From NCBI GenBank assembly GCA_051453625.1, contig JBOZIK010000001.1:2517778-2581777 (forward strand): a stretch of 64,000 nt of DNA, written 5' to 3'. Within the stretch, counting starts at the first letter, position 1. Each line of letters begins with the position of its first letter. Below the pieces are notes generated by a model that saw nothing but the letters and a program-made list of their open reading frames with translations, was not told where the DNA came from and searched no databases. Positions 1 through 9,599 of this stretch are shown piece after piece. The position numbers and the translations under genes are program-made. Origin of the DNA: Welwitschia mirabilis (taxonomy: Eukaryota; Gnetophyta; Gnetopsida; Welwitschiales).

Positions 1-1105
1 TGGAGTTAACTAGATCTATAAACTAAGGAACAGTACTCTTAAACTGATTATCAAGGAGTCGGCCAGACCTATGAGGGAATCGACTAGATCTGAGCATTGT
101 GTAGCCAACACACCTGAGTCAATCATCATGGGGTTGATGAGACCCAAATGGAGTCAACCAAACAGGAAGCCATAAGAAATTGGATTGACTGAATTTCTCA
201 CTCAGATAACTTGTGTAAGTCATGGCATCATATGGGGTCGACCAGACTTTTTAGGAATTGACCAGATAGAATGGAAGAAAAATTTTCTAATTGTTATGTA
301 TCTATTATGTAGTCATCAGGTAGCTATTTTCTAACCATGTACAGTTATTGGAAGTGCATTTCAAATGTAATAAACCCTAAAAGCCTTCCAATATAAATAG
401 CAAAGACGTAGATGATAAAATAGTCTTTTGGAATTATTTTCAATTAGGTGAATCTATTGGATATGAAGGATCAAGCATTATAATCTTGTAACTTTTACTA
501 TTGTATCTTGGCATCTATATTTTTGATTAAAGAAGATCTATTAACTATATCATCCTACATTCAAGGTTAGGTCCTGTGCTTCATTCATTTTACATGTATA
601 AAAGAAGAGATCCATCAAATCTACTAAATCAAGAAAAAGTGATATTTGTGCTCTATTGGTATTATTACATTACTACTTTGCTTTATGAAAGGTTGAGATA
701 AAGCTTTGAAAAGTACATTCAAAGGTTGAAACTAAGCCTTAAAAAGTCCATTTAGACATTGAGAGTAAGACTAGAAAAGTCTATTTGTAAAGGTTATAAG
801 TAAACCTCGAATACCTAGTGGAGTAACAAAGATCTGATATCTAGCTTAGAGATAAGCTGATCGTTGAGAGTGAAGTAGGAGGTTTTCTAAACCATTATAA
901 ATCTAGTGTGAATCTATTTGATATTTTTTGTGCTTTCAGTCATTATTCGTTTACTCCTATTATTTTCCTATTTCATACACATTTTGAATTAGTTAATTTT
1001 TGTATGCAAGATTTATTTAAGATTAGGTTCATTTAGATTATTGTATTGCATCTTTTTAAAAGAACCTATTCACTCCAAACCCCTCTAGGATTCTCAATCC
1101 TATCA
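1..1105 (+). repeat. Element A 5' LTR (3' portion)
   Basis: Aligns by eye with 6440-7594, the right-hand LTR copy. It begins inside the degenerate GGTCGACC-type motif array (1-270), has a TATA-like AATATAAATAG at about 391-401 and a 33-bp minisatellite (691-789), and ends in a C-rich stretch followed by TATCA just before the primer site. Roughly the first 370 bases of the LTR lie outside the window. Confidence 0.8.
691..789 (+). repeat. 33-bp minisatellite, 3 copies, in 5' LTR of element A
   Basis: Three consecutive 33-bp units start at 691, 724 and 757, each near GGTTGAGACTAAGCCT followed by GAAAAGTC. The homologous place in the right LTR (7142-7273) has four units, and element C has only one recognisable unit per LTR. 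Confidence 0.8.
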
Positions 1106-1107
1106 TT

Positions 1108-1124
1108 TGATATCAGAGCTAGGT
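1108..1124 (+). promoter_or_regulatory. Primer binding site of element A (tRNA-iMet type)
   Basis: TGATATCAGAGCTAGG is a one-base variant of the TGGTATCAGAGC primer site complementary to the 3' end of initiator tRNA-Met, as used by plant copia elements. It lies two bases after the LTR end and about 45 bases before the gag start. Confidence 0.85.
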
Positions 1125-1170
1125 TAAGTCTTCTTTAGATTTTAATCAATTTTAACCTTAGAACTCTAAA

Positions 1171-2442
1171 ATGAGTAATCCATATGATGGTTTTTCCATC
1201 AATTATTCACCTATGTTTGACGGGTTAAACTATGCTTATTGGAAAGCTAGGATGAGAATATTTCTTAGATCTTTAGATGCTGACATAGATGAAGTCATCT
1301 ATAAAGATTACATTGTGCCTATATTAATCCAAACTAATGTTAATGATAATAATATCTTAGTTCCCAAAGCCTAAGACCAATGGACCGCCATCGACAAGCC
1401 AAAAACCATCATAGATTCTTGTGCCCTTAATGCCATATTTTGTGCATTTTGTACAGATGAGTTTAAGCACATAGTAAACTATAACCATGCTAAAGAAGCT
1501 TGGGACATTCTTAAAGTAGTACATAAAGGAACCTCAACTATAAAACAAGCTAAACTCCAAATTCTTATTTTAAAATTTGAAGATATCCATATAGATTAAG
1601 AAGAGACATTGTAGAAATCTTTTGCTAGACTCACTGATATCATAAACTCTATGGAAAGCCTTGAAGAATGCTTGGATATAAAAAAAGTAGTAAGGAAATT
1701 TTTGAGCTTCCTATCCAAAATTTGAACCAAAGGTCATAGCCATCGAAGAGAGCAAGAACATAAATGCAATGGCAGTGGAAGAATTTTAAGGCAATTTGCA
1801 AACCTATGAGCTTTACTTTGTAAAGGATTAAAAGCAAGATATTGCTTTAAAATGTGTGCAAGAAGACTATAGATCTGAAAGATCAGATGAAGGCTTGAAA
1901 ATGATGAAGTGGCTCTCCTAGCTAGAAGATTCAAAAAATTTCTTCATAGGAAGAAAAAAGAAGGAGAATCAAGTAGAAATGCAAAAAGAAGTCATCTGAA
2001 ACATAGAAAGAAGAAAGAAAAGGATAAAGGAATCCAATTCTACTCATGTAAACAATTTGGTCATATGAAAAATGAGTTCTCCAACACAAGAAGAGATAAT
2101 AAGAAATTAAAGAATCCCTCTTTTATTAGCACATGAGATAACGAAGATGATATAAGCTACTCAGATCAAGAATCAGATAGAGAAAGAAGGTTGTCTTTTA
2201 TGGCTTTTATGCCATCACTCAAAGATGTTTTTAGCATGTCAGAGCTTGATGATTTGGACATGATCAATAAAAAAGAGGATGAGCTAGAAGATACATGTCA
2301 AAAATTGTATGATAAATGTGAAAAGCTAGCTAAGAGAATAAATGATTTGAATAGAGTGGTAAAGACTATTACCAAAGAAAAGGAGGAATTGGAAGTGAAA
2401 TACAATGTGCTAAAATCTGATAATATCATTTTAATTTATTAA
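1171..2442 (+). pseudogene. Element A gag (nucleocapsid polyprotein), degraded
   Basis: Gag would form the virus-like particle. The frame opens with MSNPYDGFSINYSPMFDG followed by YWKARM, the start typical of copia Gag (DUF4219/UBN2-type region). Homology continues through FCTDEFKHI and AKEAWDILK-type sequence, then a basic stretch and a zinc knuckle near 2040-2090. The knuckle reads FYSCKQFGHMKNEF, so the first and last cysteines of CX2CX4HX4C are both Phe. The C-terminus (2191-2442) is a charged, coiled-coil-like segment with heptad-like Leu/Lys/Glu spacing, as in the long Gag of Sireviruses. There are several stops (first at about 1372) and at least one frameshift. Element C has the same start and keeps all three knuckle cysteines. 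Confidence 0.85.
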
Positions 2443-2789
2443 GTAAAATATCTTTTTTTTGTAATTAAATTCTCTGGTAGTTATTCTAAATTGGAACAAA
2501 TGATTGAAGTGCGAAAACCTATTGGATACAGATTAGGTATTGGCTTTAGTATACAAAAATCACAAGAATAGGTAAATTGGAAAAGCAAGTATGCTTCTAA
2601 ACTTTCATGTAATTTTTATGGTGAATTTGATCATTCAAAGATTTTTTGTAAAATTAAACAATTAATGCTTTTTTTTAGAAACTACAAATACTTTACCGTT
2701 TAAATTTATCCTTAAGAAAAGTATACCACCCAAGTCTAATAAGACTAAGTAGGTTAGATCTAATAATCTCCAAATTTTTCTAACATAGA

Positions 2790-3165
2790 TAGCTCTTAGA
2801 GAGCCGAGTACAAATACTTGGTATCTAGACAGTGGATTCTTAAGGAATATGTCTAAATAAAGATTAATTTTTTAGTACCTAAAGAGTATAAATAGAAGAG
2901 AAGCCATTTTTTGAAACAATGAAAAGGCAAGGATACAATGTATAGGTTGAATCAAGAGAGGTAAGTTTCTTAAACTTGATGATGTACTTTATGTAAATAG
3001 GTTGAAACATAATTTATTGAGCATTAGTCAATTACGTGACAAAGGGTAAAAGTAATCTTTGAAAAATTGAAATGCGAAGTTGTAGATTAGAAAACAAATG
3101 TTTCTATATTTACTGTAAAATGAGTAGATAATATTTATAGAATAGATACTTATTTAATCAATCAG
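2790..3165 (+). pseudogene. Element A protease and pre-integrase remnant; rest of pol deleted
   Basis: Near 2820-2840 the frame reads WYLDSG, which contains the retroviral-type aspartic protease active site D-S-G. About 2965-3045 reads DVLYVNRLKHNLLSISQLRDKG, the conserved segment before integrase in copia polyproteins, here cut by stops. Similarity to element C (47135-47470) continues to about 3165 and then stops. By about 3310 the sequence already matches the post-pol linker of element C (50110 onward). About 2.6 kb of integrase, RT and RNase H is therefore missing. The 3170-3310 stretch between matches neither side clearly. Confidence 0.75.
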
Positions 3166-3309
3166 TTAATTTATACAAACTACAACATGCTAAAAAGAAA
3201 TGTTAGCCTAAATATTACTAAAACTAAATGTTTATTGAAGAATTCTAATGTAACACCATATGTCTATAATTTAATTATTAATCAGGAAAACAAAATGGGG
3301 GTTCAGTCA

Positions 3310-3490
3310 TCATCCTTTGGCTGATTGCAAGGTGGTCGACCAGATCTATGATTTGGTCAATCAGATGTGTTTAGTCAGCTGGACTGAAATCCTGGTTGCT
3401 CAGACCCCTTTTAGTACTATAGACCTACATCTCAATGGATCAACTAGAATCTTAAGCAGTCAACTGAACCTGACAGATCACAGTGCAGAA
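3310..3490 (+). repeat. Post-pol linker with GGTCGACC-type motifs
   Basis: This short non-coding stretch contains GGTGGTCGACCAGATC, TTGGTCAATCAGAT, GTCAGCTGGACTG and further variants of the LTR motif. The equivalent linker of element C (50110-50330) has the same arrangement. The array thus lies upstream of the third ORF as well as in the LTRs. Confidence 0.65.
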
Positions 3491-3679
3491 GTACCATTGG
3501 TGGACCTGAATTATTTCTTTATTTTGCATAGTTTATAAAATAAAAAGGACCGTAAATCAATTTTCTTATGTTCTAGCCTTCTTCATATCTCAAAGATAGA
3601 GCTTTTCCTTTAAGAACCAGAGCCTTGCTCTTAGATCTAGTGACTTTCTCTCTATTTTCTTACTTGCAAAGATTTTGAA

Positions 3680-4719
3680 ATGGCTAAAAGATCATCGAGA
3701 AGGAGAATAAAAGAAGCTTCTTCAAGGGATCTAGCTATTTTCTACTAAGAAATGTCTAAGAAAGATATTGACAAGTTCTCAAAGAAGTTTGAGAAGAGAC
3801 CAGTATGTCAGGAGTGGTCAGTAGCAACTTCGGCACTTAAAGAACTCAAGAAGTTGTTCAACTCTTAAGAAATTAAGATCTTGAATACTTTTTAGATGTT
3901 TCTAACTATGCTTTCTCATTTATTACTTGAATGTTTTACTATAATGCTTCTTATGATCGTGACTTTAGAACCCTTGAAACCATCTTTTTGTGGAAGTGGC
4001 TAAGAATAATATCCAATATTATTTCTTAGCTGATTAATCTTCCAAGGGGTGATTATGAAGAGTTTTATCCTCGTTAAGACACTATAGAAGATAAGCCTAC
4101 TATCATCAGGGAGATTTATGATAAGGTCCATTCTTAGGAGAATACCCTTTCTACTTCATTATTGACACCAAAATATCATTTTCTCCACTTGATTTTTACT
4201 TATAACTTTTTACCTTTAGCTGGATGTCATGATAAGGATGCCTATTATAGAGTCTATCTGATGTATTTGGTAGGGCCTGAGCATTCTATTAATGCTCCTA
4301 CCATAGTACTAAAGAATATGGTCTCACAGCTGGAGTACCATAAGACTTGGGCTTTATCCTACTCTGTGCTCATTACAAGTTTGTGCCATCATTTTCATAT
4401 TACCTTTCATCTAAAACTAGAGATCCTTTAGCCTATGACATCCATTGGTCATGAAACCCTATCTCATATATACATTTTTTCTTTATCTAAGAAATATTTG
4501 AAGTCTCTCTCTCCAAAGGAAGGCTCTCTTGATGAAATCCTTTTATATCTAAGACAAATTCATTCTTGTACTAGATACATGAAGGAATCACTCATAACAA
4601 CTGGTTATGATATTGCTAACACCTCAGTAGAGGCAATTAGCTCAACTTGCAAAGGAGGTGATAAAGAAGATTCAAAGGAAGATTCTGAAGAAGAAGAAGA
4701 AGAAAAAGAAGAAGAATAA
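3680..4719 (+). pseudogene. Element A third ORF (post-pol, plant-transposon-protein-like), degraded
   Basis: A post-pol ORF of about 340 codons. It starts with a basic segment MAKRSSRRRIKEASSRD, a plausible nuclear-localisation-type N-terminus. About 4162-4410 reads PKYHFLHLIFTYNF, then YRVYLMYLVG and VLITSLCHHF. This pattern resembles the 'putative plant transposon protein' domain (Pfam PF20167 as I recall it). A second block (4435-4719) ends in an acidic tail rich in Glu (DSEEEEEEKEEE). Element C has the same blocks in the same order (50490-51528). Stops near 3748, 3868 and 4078 and a frameshift around 3880-3900 kill it. The function is unknown; Sirevirus third ORFs have been called env-like, but I see no convincing signal peptide or membrane anchor. 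Confidence 0.7.
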
Positions 4720-4792
4720 GAAGAGGAGTCTGATTAAAAAAGATTTTTTAGATTATGTTTTTCTTTGTGTTATCTTATTTATCATTGATGTC

Positions 4793-4807
4793 AAAAGGAG
4801 GAGAATT
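4793..4807 (+). promoter_or_regulatory. Polypurine tract 1 of element A
   Basis: AAAAGGAGGAGAATT follows TGATGTC, about 70 bases after the third ORF and 550 bases before the LTR. Element C has AAAAGGGGGAGAAAT in the same context at 51601-51615. Confidence 0.65.
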
Positions 4808-4819
4808 AGTTGTTTGTTG

Positions 4820-5340
4820 AAATTAATTAGTTGTTTGTTGAATGTTTTTCATATGATTTCAGATGTATGCTCTTGATGAGAACTTCTAGTTTGTAATGTT
4901 CGCACATTTACTTTGTAATGTTTGTTTATGTTTAATGAAATGCACTTATCTATTTTGCATAAAATTATATATTAATTGGTATCTCAAAATCTATTTGTGC
5001 TTTTCTAAATTATATATGCTCAACATCTTTTCCTTTTAGTATCATATATACTTAACTTAAAAAGTTTAAATTCTTCTAACATTAGAAATACACTATAATA
5101 TGTGACATTTTATTATAATATTAAATAAGTTTGCATGATCACATTATGCTTATCATAAAGTTGTGTCTTTAAGCTTTCAAATATGCATATTAAATTGTTC
5201 CATTTAAAGCACAAAATTTGATTGTTAAAAATGTCTTAATTTGTTTTAGAAGGAGTATTATTTTACAATAGAAATTTTGTAAGGAGGAGCTTTTCTAAAA
5301 TTCTAAATTTTCACAACTAAGTATTGTTTGTTATTAATGT
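4820..5340. other. Non-coding stretch between third ORF and 3' LTR of element A
   Basis: AT-rich, with no coding frame I recognise. The equivalent stretch in element C is 51620-52020. It separates the two polypurine tracts. Confidence 0.6.
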
Positions 5341-5341
5341 C

Positions 5342-5356
5342 AAAGGAGAAGATTAT
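5342..5356 (+). promoter_or_regulatory. Polypurine tract 2 of element A, adjacent to the 3' LTR
   Basis: AAAGGAGAAGATTAT directly precedes the LTR. Its left context (TTATTAATGTC) matches that of tract 1, so the tract and its flank look duplicated. Confidence 0.65.
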
Positions 5357-6278
5357 TAGATTATGTTTTATCAATTAATGTCAAACTAGTATTTTCTATA
5401 TAGTAAATTTTGTGTATCTTGTGCAAAAGATGTTAATTACTTACAGGTTAAAAGATCAAACCAAAACCATCAATTTCTGAGAACTAGAAACTTGTCAGTT
5501 CTTTTATCCTCTTGAGGGGTTGACCAGATTTTCAAGGGGTCGACCATACCTAAAGTAGATGGAAAATGAACTGCATTCAGAGGGGTCAATCAGATTTCTT
5601 ATGAGGTCGACCAGACCTATAACCTTGAGAACCGGTGTCTCTGAATCAAATGAAAAGGGGTTGAATGGACCTTTATGGGGTTGACCGGATTTGAGGACCT
5701 GATAAATAGTATTCCTAAACTGAATGACAAGGGATTGACTGCCCTATGATGGGGTCAACCGGATCTATGACCCAAGGAACAATACTCCTAAAATGATTGA
5801 CAAGGGGTCGACTAGACCTATGATGGGGTCAATCAGACCTGAGCACTATGTAGCTGATACGTCTAAGTAGATCATCATAGGATTGACCTGACACCTAAAG
5901 GAGTTAATTGGACTTGATGCTAAAAACTAGAAACAATTTTATCAGGAGCAACAGGCGACCCGATCATGTAGCAGGTAACTAGACTAGGGTCAATCGAACC
6001 TAGATGGGGTCGACCGGGTATGGAGCCATAAAAAATTAGGGTGACCAAAATTCTCACTCGAGAAACCTGTGTAAGTCACAGTACCACATGGAGTTGACTG
6101 GACTTTTAAGGGGTCGGCCAGATGAAATGGAAGTAAAATTTTCTAATCGTTATGTATCTATTATGTAGCCGTTTTATAGTCATTTATAGCTGTTAGAAGT
6201 ACATTTAAAATGTAATAAACCCTAAAATCCTTCTAATATAAATAGCTAAGACATAGATGAAAAAATAATAATTTAGAA
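5357..6278 (+). repeat. Element A LTR copy, left of gap
   Basis: It starts just after polypurine tract 2 and aligns with the start of element C's LTRs (shared AATGTCAAACTA and ATTTTCTA). It runs through the GGTCGACC-type array to the TATA-like AATATAAATAG near 6235-6245, then breaks at the gap. Sequence equivalent to 5638-6278 reappears after the gap with clear divergence, so this is a separate LTR copy and not an overlapping contig end. Confidence 0.75.
5511..6125 (+). repeat. Array of degenerate GGGGTCGACCRGACC motifs in the LTR
   Basis: About 15-17 spaced copies, for example GGGGTTGACCAGAT, GGGGTCGACCATACC, GAGGTCGACCAGACC, GGGGTCAACCGGAT and GGGGTCGACTAGACC. The core GGTCGACC is palindromic. 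Most deviations are C to T or G to A, consistent with decay of a GC- and CpG-rich ancestor. Similar arrays lie at 1-270, 6410-6730, 44220-44680 and 52180-52640. Confidence 0.8.
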
Positions 6279-6378
6279 NNNNNNNNNNNNNNNNNNNNNN
6301 NNNNNNNNNNNNNNNNNNNNNNNNNNNNNNNNNNNNNNNNNNNNNNNNNNNNNNNNNNNNNNNNNNNNNNNNNNNNNN
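6279..6378. other. Assembly gap, 100 N
   Basis: Exactly 100 N, which is probably a placeholder for a gap of unknown size. LTR sequence lies on both sides. Confidence 0.95.
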
Positions 6379-7594
6379 TGTCCTTAAACTGGTTGAACAA
6401 ACCTTTATGAGATCAATCGGATTTAAGAACGTGATAAATAATATCCTTGGATAGAATGACAAGGGATCGACTGAATCTGTAAACCAAGGAACAATACTCC
6501 TAAATTAATTGTCAAAGGATCGATTAGATTTATGATGGGGTCAATCAGACCTGAGCACTATGTAGCTGATACACTTGAGCTGATCATCATGGGATCAACT
6601 AGACCTAGATGGGTTTAACTGAAGAGGGATCCAAACAAATTGGGGTGACTGAATGTCTCACTCAAGTGATCTATGTAAGTTATGACACTAGATGGGGTCG
6701 ACCAGACTTATAAGTGGTCGACCAGACAGAACAGAAGTAAAATTTTCTAATTGTTATGTATCCATTATGTAGTCGTTTTCTAGCCGTTTATAGTCATTGG
6801 AAGTGAATTTCAAATGTAATAAATCCTAAAATCCTTCCAATATAAATATCTAAGACATAGATGATTAAATAATTCTTTTAGAACCATTTTTAATTGGGTT
6901 AAACTATTAGATTTGAAGGATCAAGCATTGTAATCTTATAACTTTCACTGTTGTATCATGGCATCTATATTTCTGACTGAAGAAGATCTACCAACTATAT
7001 CATCTCTACATTCAAGATCAAATCTTATTCTTTATTCGTTTTAAATCTGTAAGAGAAGAGCTCCATCAAATCTACTAAATCAAGAATGAGTGATATTCGT
7101 GCTATGTTGGCATCATTACATCACTACTTTGCTTTGTAAACAGTTGAGACTAAGCCTTGAAAAGTCCATTCAAAGGTTGAAACTAAGCCTTAAAAAGTCC
7201 ATTCAATGGTTGAGACTAAGCCTTGAAAAGTCCATTCAAAGGTTAAGACTAAGCCTGAAAAAGTCTATTTATAAAGGTTATAGGTAAACCTGGAATACCT
7301 GGTGAAGTAGAAAAGATCGAGATCTAGCTTAGGAATAAGCTAATTATCAAGAGTGGAGTAAGGGGTTTTCAGAATCACTATAAATCCAATGTGCATCTAT
7401 TCAGTATTTTTTGTACTTTTAGTCATTGTTGCTTTACTCCTATTATTTTTCTATTTCATGTACATTTTGTATTAGTTAAGTTTTGTATGCAAGATATGTT
7501 TAAGATTGGATTCATTTAGAATATTGTATTGCATCTTTTTAAAAGAACCTATTCACCCCTCCCACCCCCCATCCCTTTGTTCTCGATCCCATCA
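6379..7594 (+). repeat. Element A LTR copy, right of gap, with true LTR 3' end
   Basis: It matches the 5' LTR (1-1105) over its whole visible length, including the TATA-like site near 6840, the minisatellite (7142-7273) and the terminal segment. It ends in a C-rich tract (7556-7575) and CCCATCA at 7594, where the 5' LTR passes into its primer site. Unrelated sequence follows. Confidence 0.8.
7142..7273 (+). repeat. 33-bp minisatellite, 4 copies, in right LTR of element A
   Basis: Units start at 7142, 7175, 7208 and 7241, an exact 33-base period. In one frame this looks like a protein repeat (LSLEKSIQ), but it lies in an LTR and has no coding support. Confidence 0.85.
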
Positions 7595-7654
7595 AATATC
7601 GCCAAGAGAATTAAATGATATCACTCACAAATCATAATAGCTATAGGAGTAACT

Positions 7655-8790
7655 CCTATTATAAAACCATATGATCCTAGTTTATTTGAAGAATTTCTTA
7701 AGCTATGGGACAAGGTGCAAGCTGTGGGATGGGGAGCCTTTCTGCACAACCTTAAAAAAGATTCAGAGGCCGATATTACCCCATTTTATAGAAGATGAAG
7801 AAGGAAGCGAACTACCTTTAGGATAATCTCCATCGAAATTACTAAAGACTACCTCTCAAGACTCTTGAAAATCCTAGCTATTAGTGAAAGAATCTCTCTT
7901 GGAAGCAGAGGACAACAGAAGGCACTCCTTTTTTTTTCTTTACAGGGTCCTTAAGCTATCTAGTAGGTACATTAGCTATAAGATACTTCTTCCTCATTGG
8001 GGATTAGATTCTGAAATGATAGATAGATACTTCATCTAGTCTAGTTGCTACTCAAAGCTTTTAGACTTGTACTTCTTGTTTCTTAAAGTCATAGACATAG
8101 GACACTAGGTTAAGTTATCCTTTTTCTTCATTCAAGTATTACGTTGTAAGGGTTCTGCAAGATATTATGGCCATTTGAAGGGTAGTCAGTGAGATTAGGA
8201 TGCAAAAGATCCCTCGTCCTACTCCTCAACGATGACCTTAAGAGACTCCTTTTAAGAGAAAGTCTAAGAGAAAAGCCACTATGGATGAAGCATCTTATTC
8301 CAAGGGGAATGTTTAGCAGGGAATCCCCACTTAAATAAGAATGACTTCATCCTTAGAACCATAGATATAAGAGCCTAATTCACCCTCTTTGTAAGAAGAG
8401 ATAACTCAGAATAATTCTCCAATGAAACATCAGAAACAAAGGGAGCAATCCCATGGCTAGGCTCAAAAGGATTTTCAAACTTGAAAATAGCCCTAGTTAC
8501 ACCCATGAGTTAACCAAGGACTCTATGTTAGAAGAGAGGTAGCATGATTCTCAGGAATACTTAGACATGGACAATGTGAGAAGGGAGGTAATGCTTGCCA
8601 TAATTCATGGGATGAAAAAATGCCCATTTCTAATGCTAATAATCTCTCATAAAGCCCTACTGTAAGTAATCAAGTTAAGTTACTAGAAGAAAACACTTAG
8701 ACTTCACCCAGACATGAATTAAGCAAGAGTTAGAGAATTTAAGGAGGTTAATTAGGCTTTTAAAGTGCTATCAAATCAATTGAAATGGTT
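7655..8790 (+). pseudogene. Decayed single-frame gene, probably transposon-associated plant protein
   Basis: One frame stays readable for about 380 codons despite roughly 25 stops. The best stretch (7660-8010) reads KPYDPSLFEEFLKLWDKV, then GWGAFLHNLKKDSEADITPF and SIEITKDYLSRLLKI. A basic segment, KRKSKRKATMDEAS, lies near 8250-8290. The globular N-terminal part followed by a basic, Ser/Pro-rich tail resembles intronless mobile-domain proteins that are abundant in plant repeats, but I cannot name the family. It begins about 60 bases after the element A LTR end. It may be host or repeat DNA into which A inserted. Few frameshifts compared with the number of stops suggests decay mainly by transitions. 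Confidence 0.45.
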
Positions 8791-8904
8791 CCTGCTAGAT
8801 CATAATCATGGTAATATCTTTCACTTATGTAAGGGATACTAATATTTAATACTCTAGATTATTACCTAGTTTAGTTTAAGTTTTTATTAGTTCCTTTTTC
8901 AAAG

Positions 8905-9200
8905 GGTGCTTTCACCCCTAATTTTACCCTATTTATAGTCCGCATTTGTGTATATTACAAAATATTCTGCTTCTTGCTAAACAATTTAATTATTCATCTT
9001 AAGATAGGAAAATCTCTTTCCCCTTATGAATTCTCTTTTTATCTCAAGTTATTTGCCTAGCTTAGCATCAATTTTTACTATTTTTTCACCCCAAGGGCAT
9101 TTATGCTCCCAATTTTTTCCTATTTTCAGTCTGTCTCTGTGTATACTATATAATACTATCCTTTTATCAAACATTTTACTTCTTTCTTTCAAGCTAGGGC
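8905..9200 (+). repeat. Degenerate direct duplication (about 100 bp, period about 175)
   Basis: 8910-9010 and 9080-9200 share, in order, TTTCACCCC, a CCTATTT core, GTCTGT/GTCCGC-like sequence, GTGTATA, a CTT-rich stretch and AAACA. A C-rich tract at 9203-9222 follows. No coding content is seen. Confidence 0.5.
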
Positions 9201-9599
9201 GTCCCCCTCCCCTCGCCCCCCTGTTAATTTTCTAGTTTAATATATTTCCATTTATTTCAAAAAAACAATTATGAATTAACATTACAAATAATATCTCAAG
9301 ATGATACAAGTCTTTGACTAAGGATTATGTGACTTTGAGTATTTTGTCAAATTTATTCTTATCTAATAGATTCATATTGTTTGTTCTTCTAGTTAATCTG
9401 TGTATTTATGTTGTACTTCATTAAATGGAAAGGTTGTGTATTTTACATATAAAATGAAATGCATTGTTTCATGTACCATTAAAAAAGTTAATAATTGTTT
9501 TACTAATTACATTAACTTGCTAACATTTCCATCCAATATAAATTGGTTTCATATTTTGTACTTTGATATTTGTTTTTCTTATATCCATCTGAATTTGGT

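Larger units (their letters stand above)
1..7594 (+). mobile_element. Element A: Sirevirus-like Ty1/copia retrotransposon, 5' truncated by window, pol deleted
   Basis: Order seen: partial 5' LTR, tRNA-Met-type primer site, gag, protease remnant, large deletion, short repeat linker, third ORF, two polypurine tracts, then LTR sequence on both sides of a 100-N gap. Its gag start, LTR motifs, third ORF and polypurine tracts match element C (44076-53318), so both belong to one family. C encodes pol with Sirevirus-type RT and RNase H; A lacks integrase, RT and RNase H. It is a dead, probably non-autonomous copy. The left end lies outside the window, so no target duplication can be checked. Confidence 0.85.

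Noticed and set aside
3680-4719. Retroviral-type envelope glycoprotein
   Set aside because: No signal peptide, no clear membrane anchor and no glycoprotein pattern; the acidic tail and plant-transposon-protein-like core argue for something else.
5511-6125. CRISPR-like spaced short repeats
   Set aside because: Repeats are degenerate, spacers irregular, and they lie in plant LTRs; this is an LTR motif array.
7090-7287. 65-codon frame with a repeated LSLEKSIQ-type peptide
   Set aside because: It is a translation of the 33-bp LTR minisatellite; the homologous LTR does not keep the frame.
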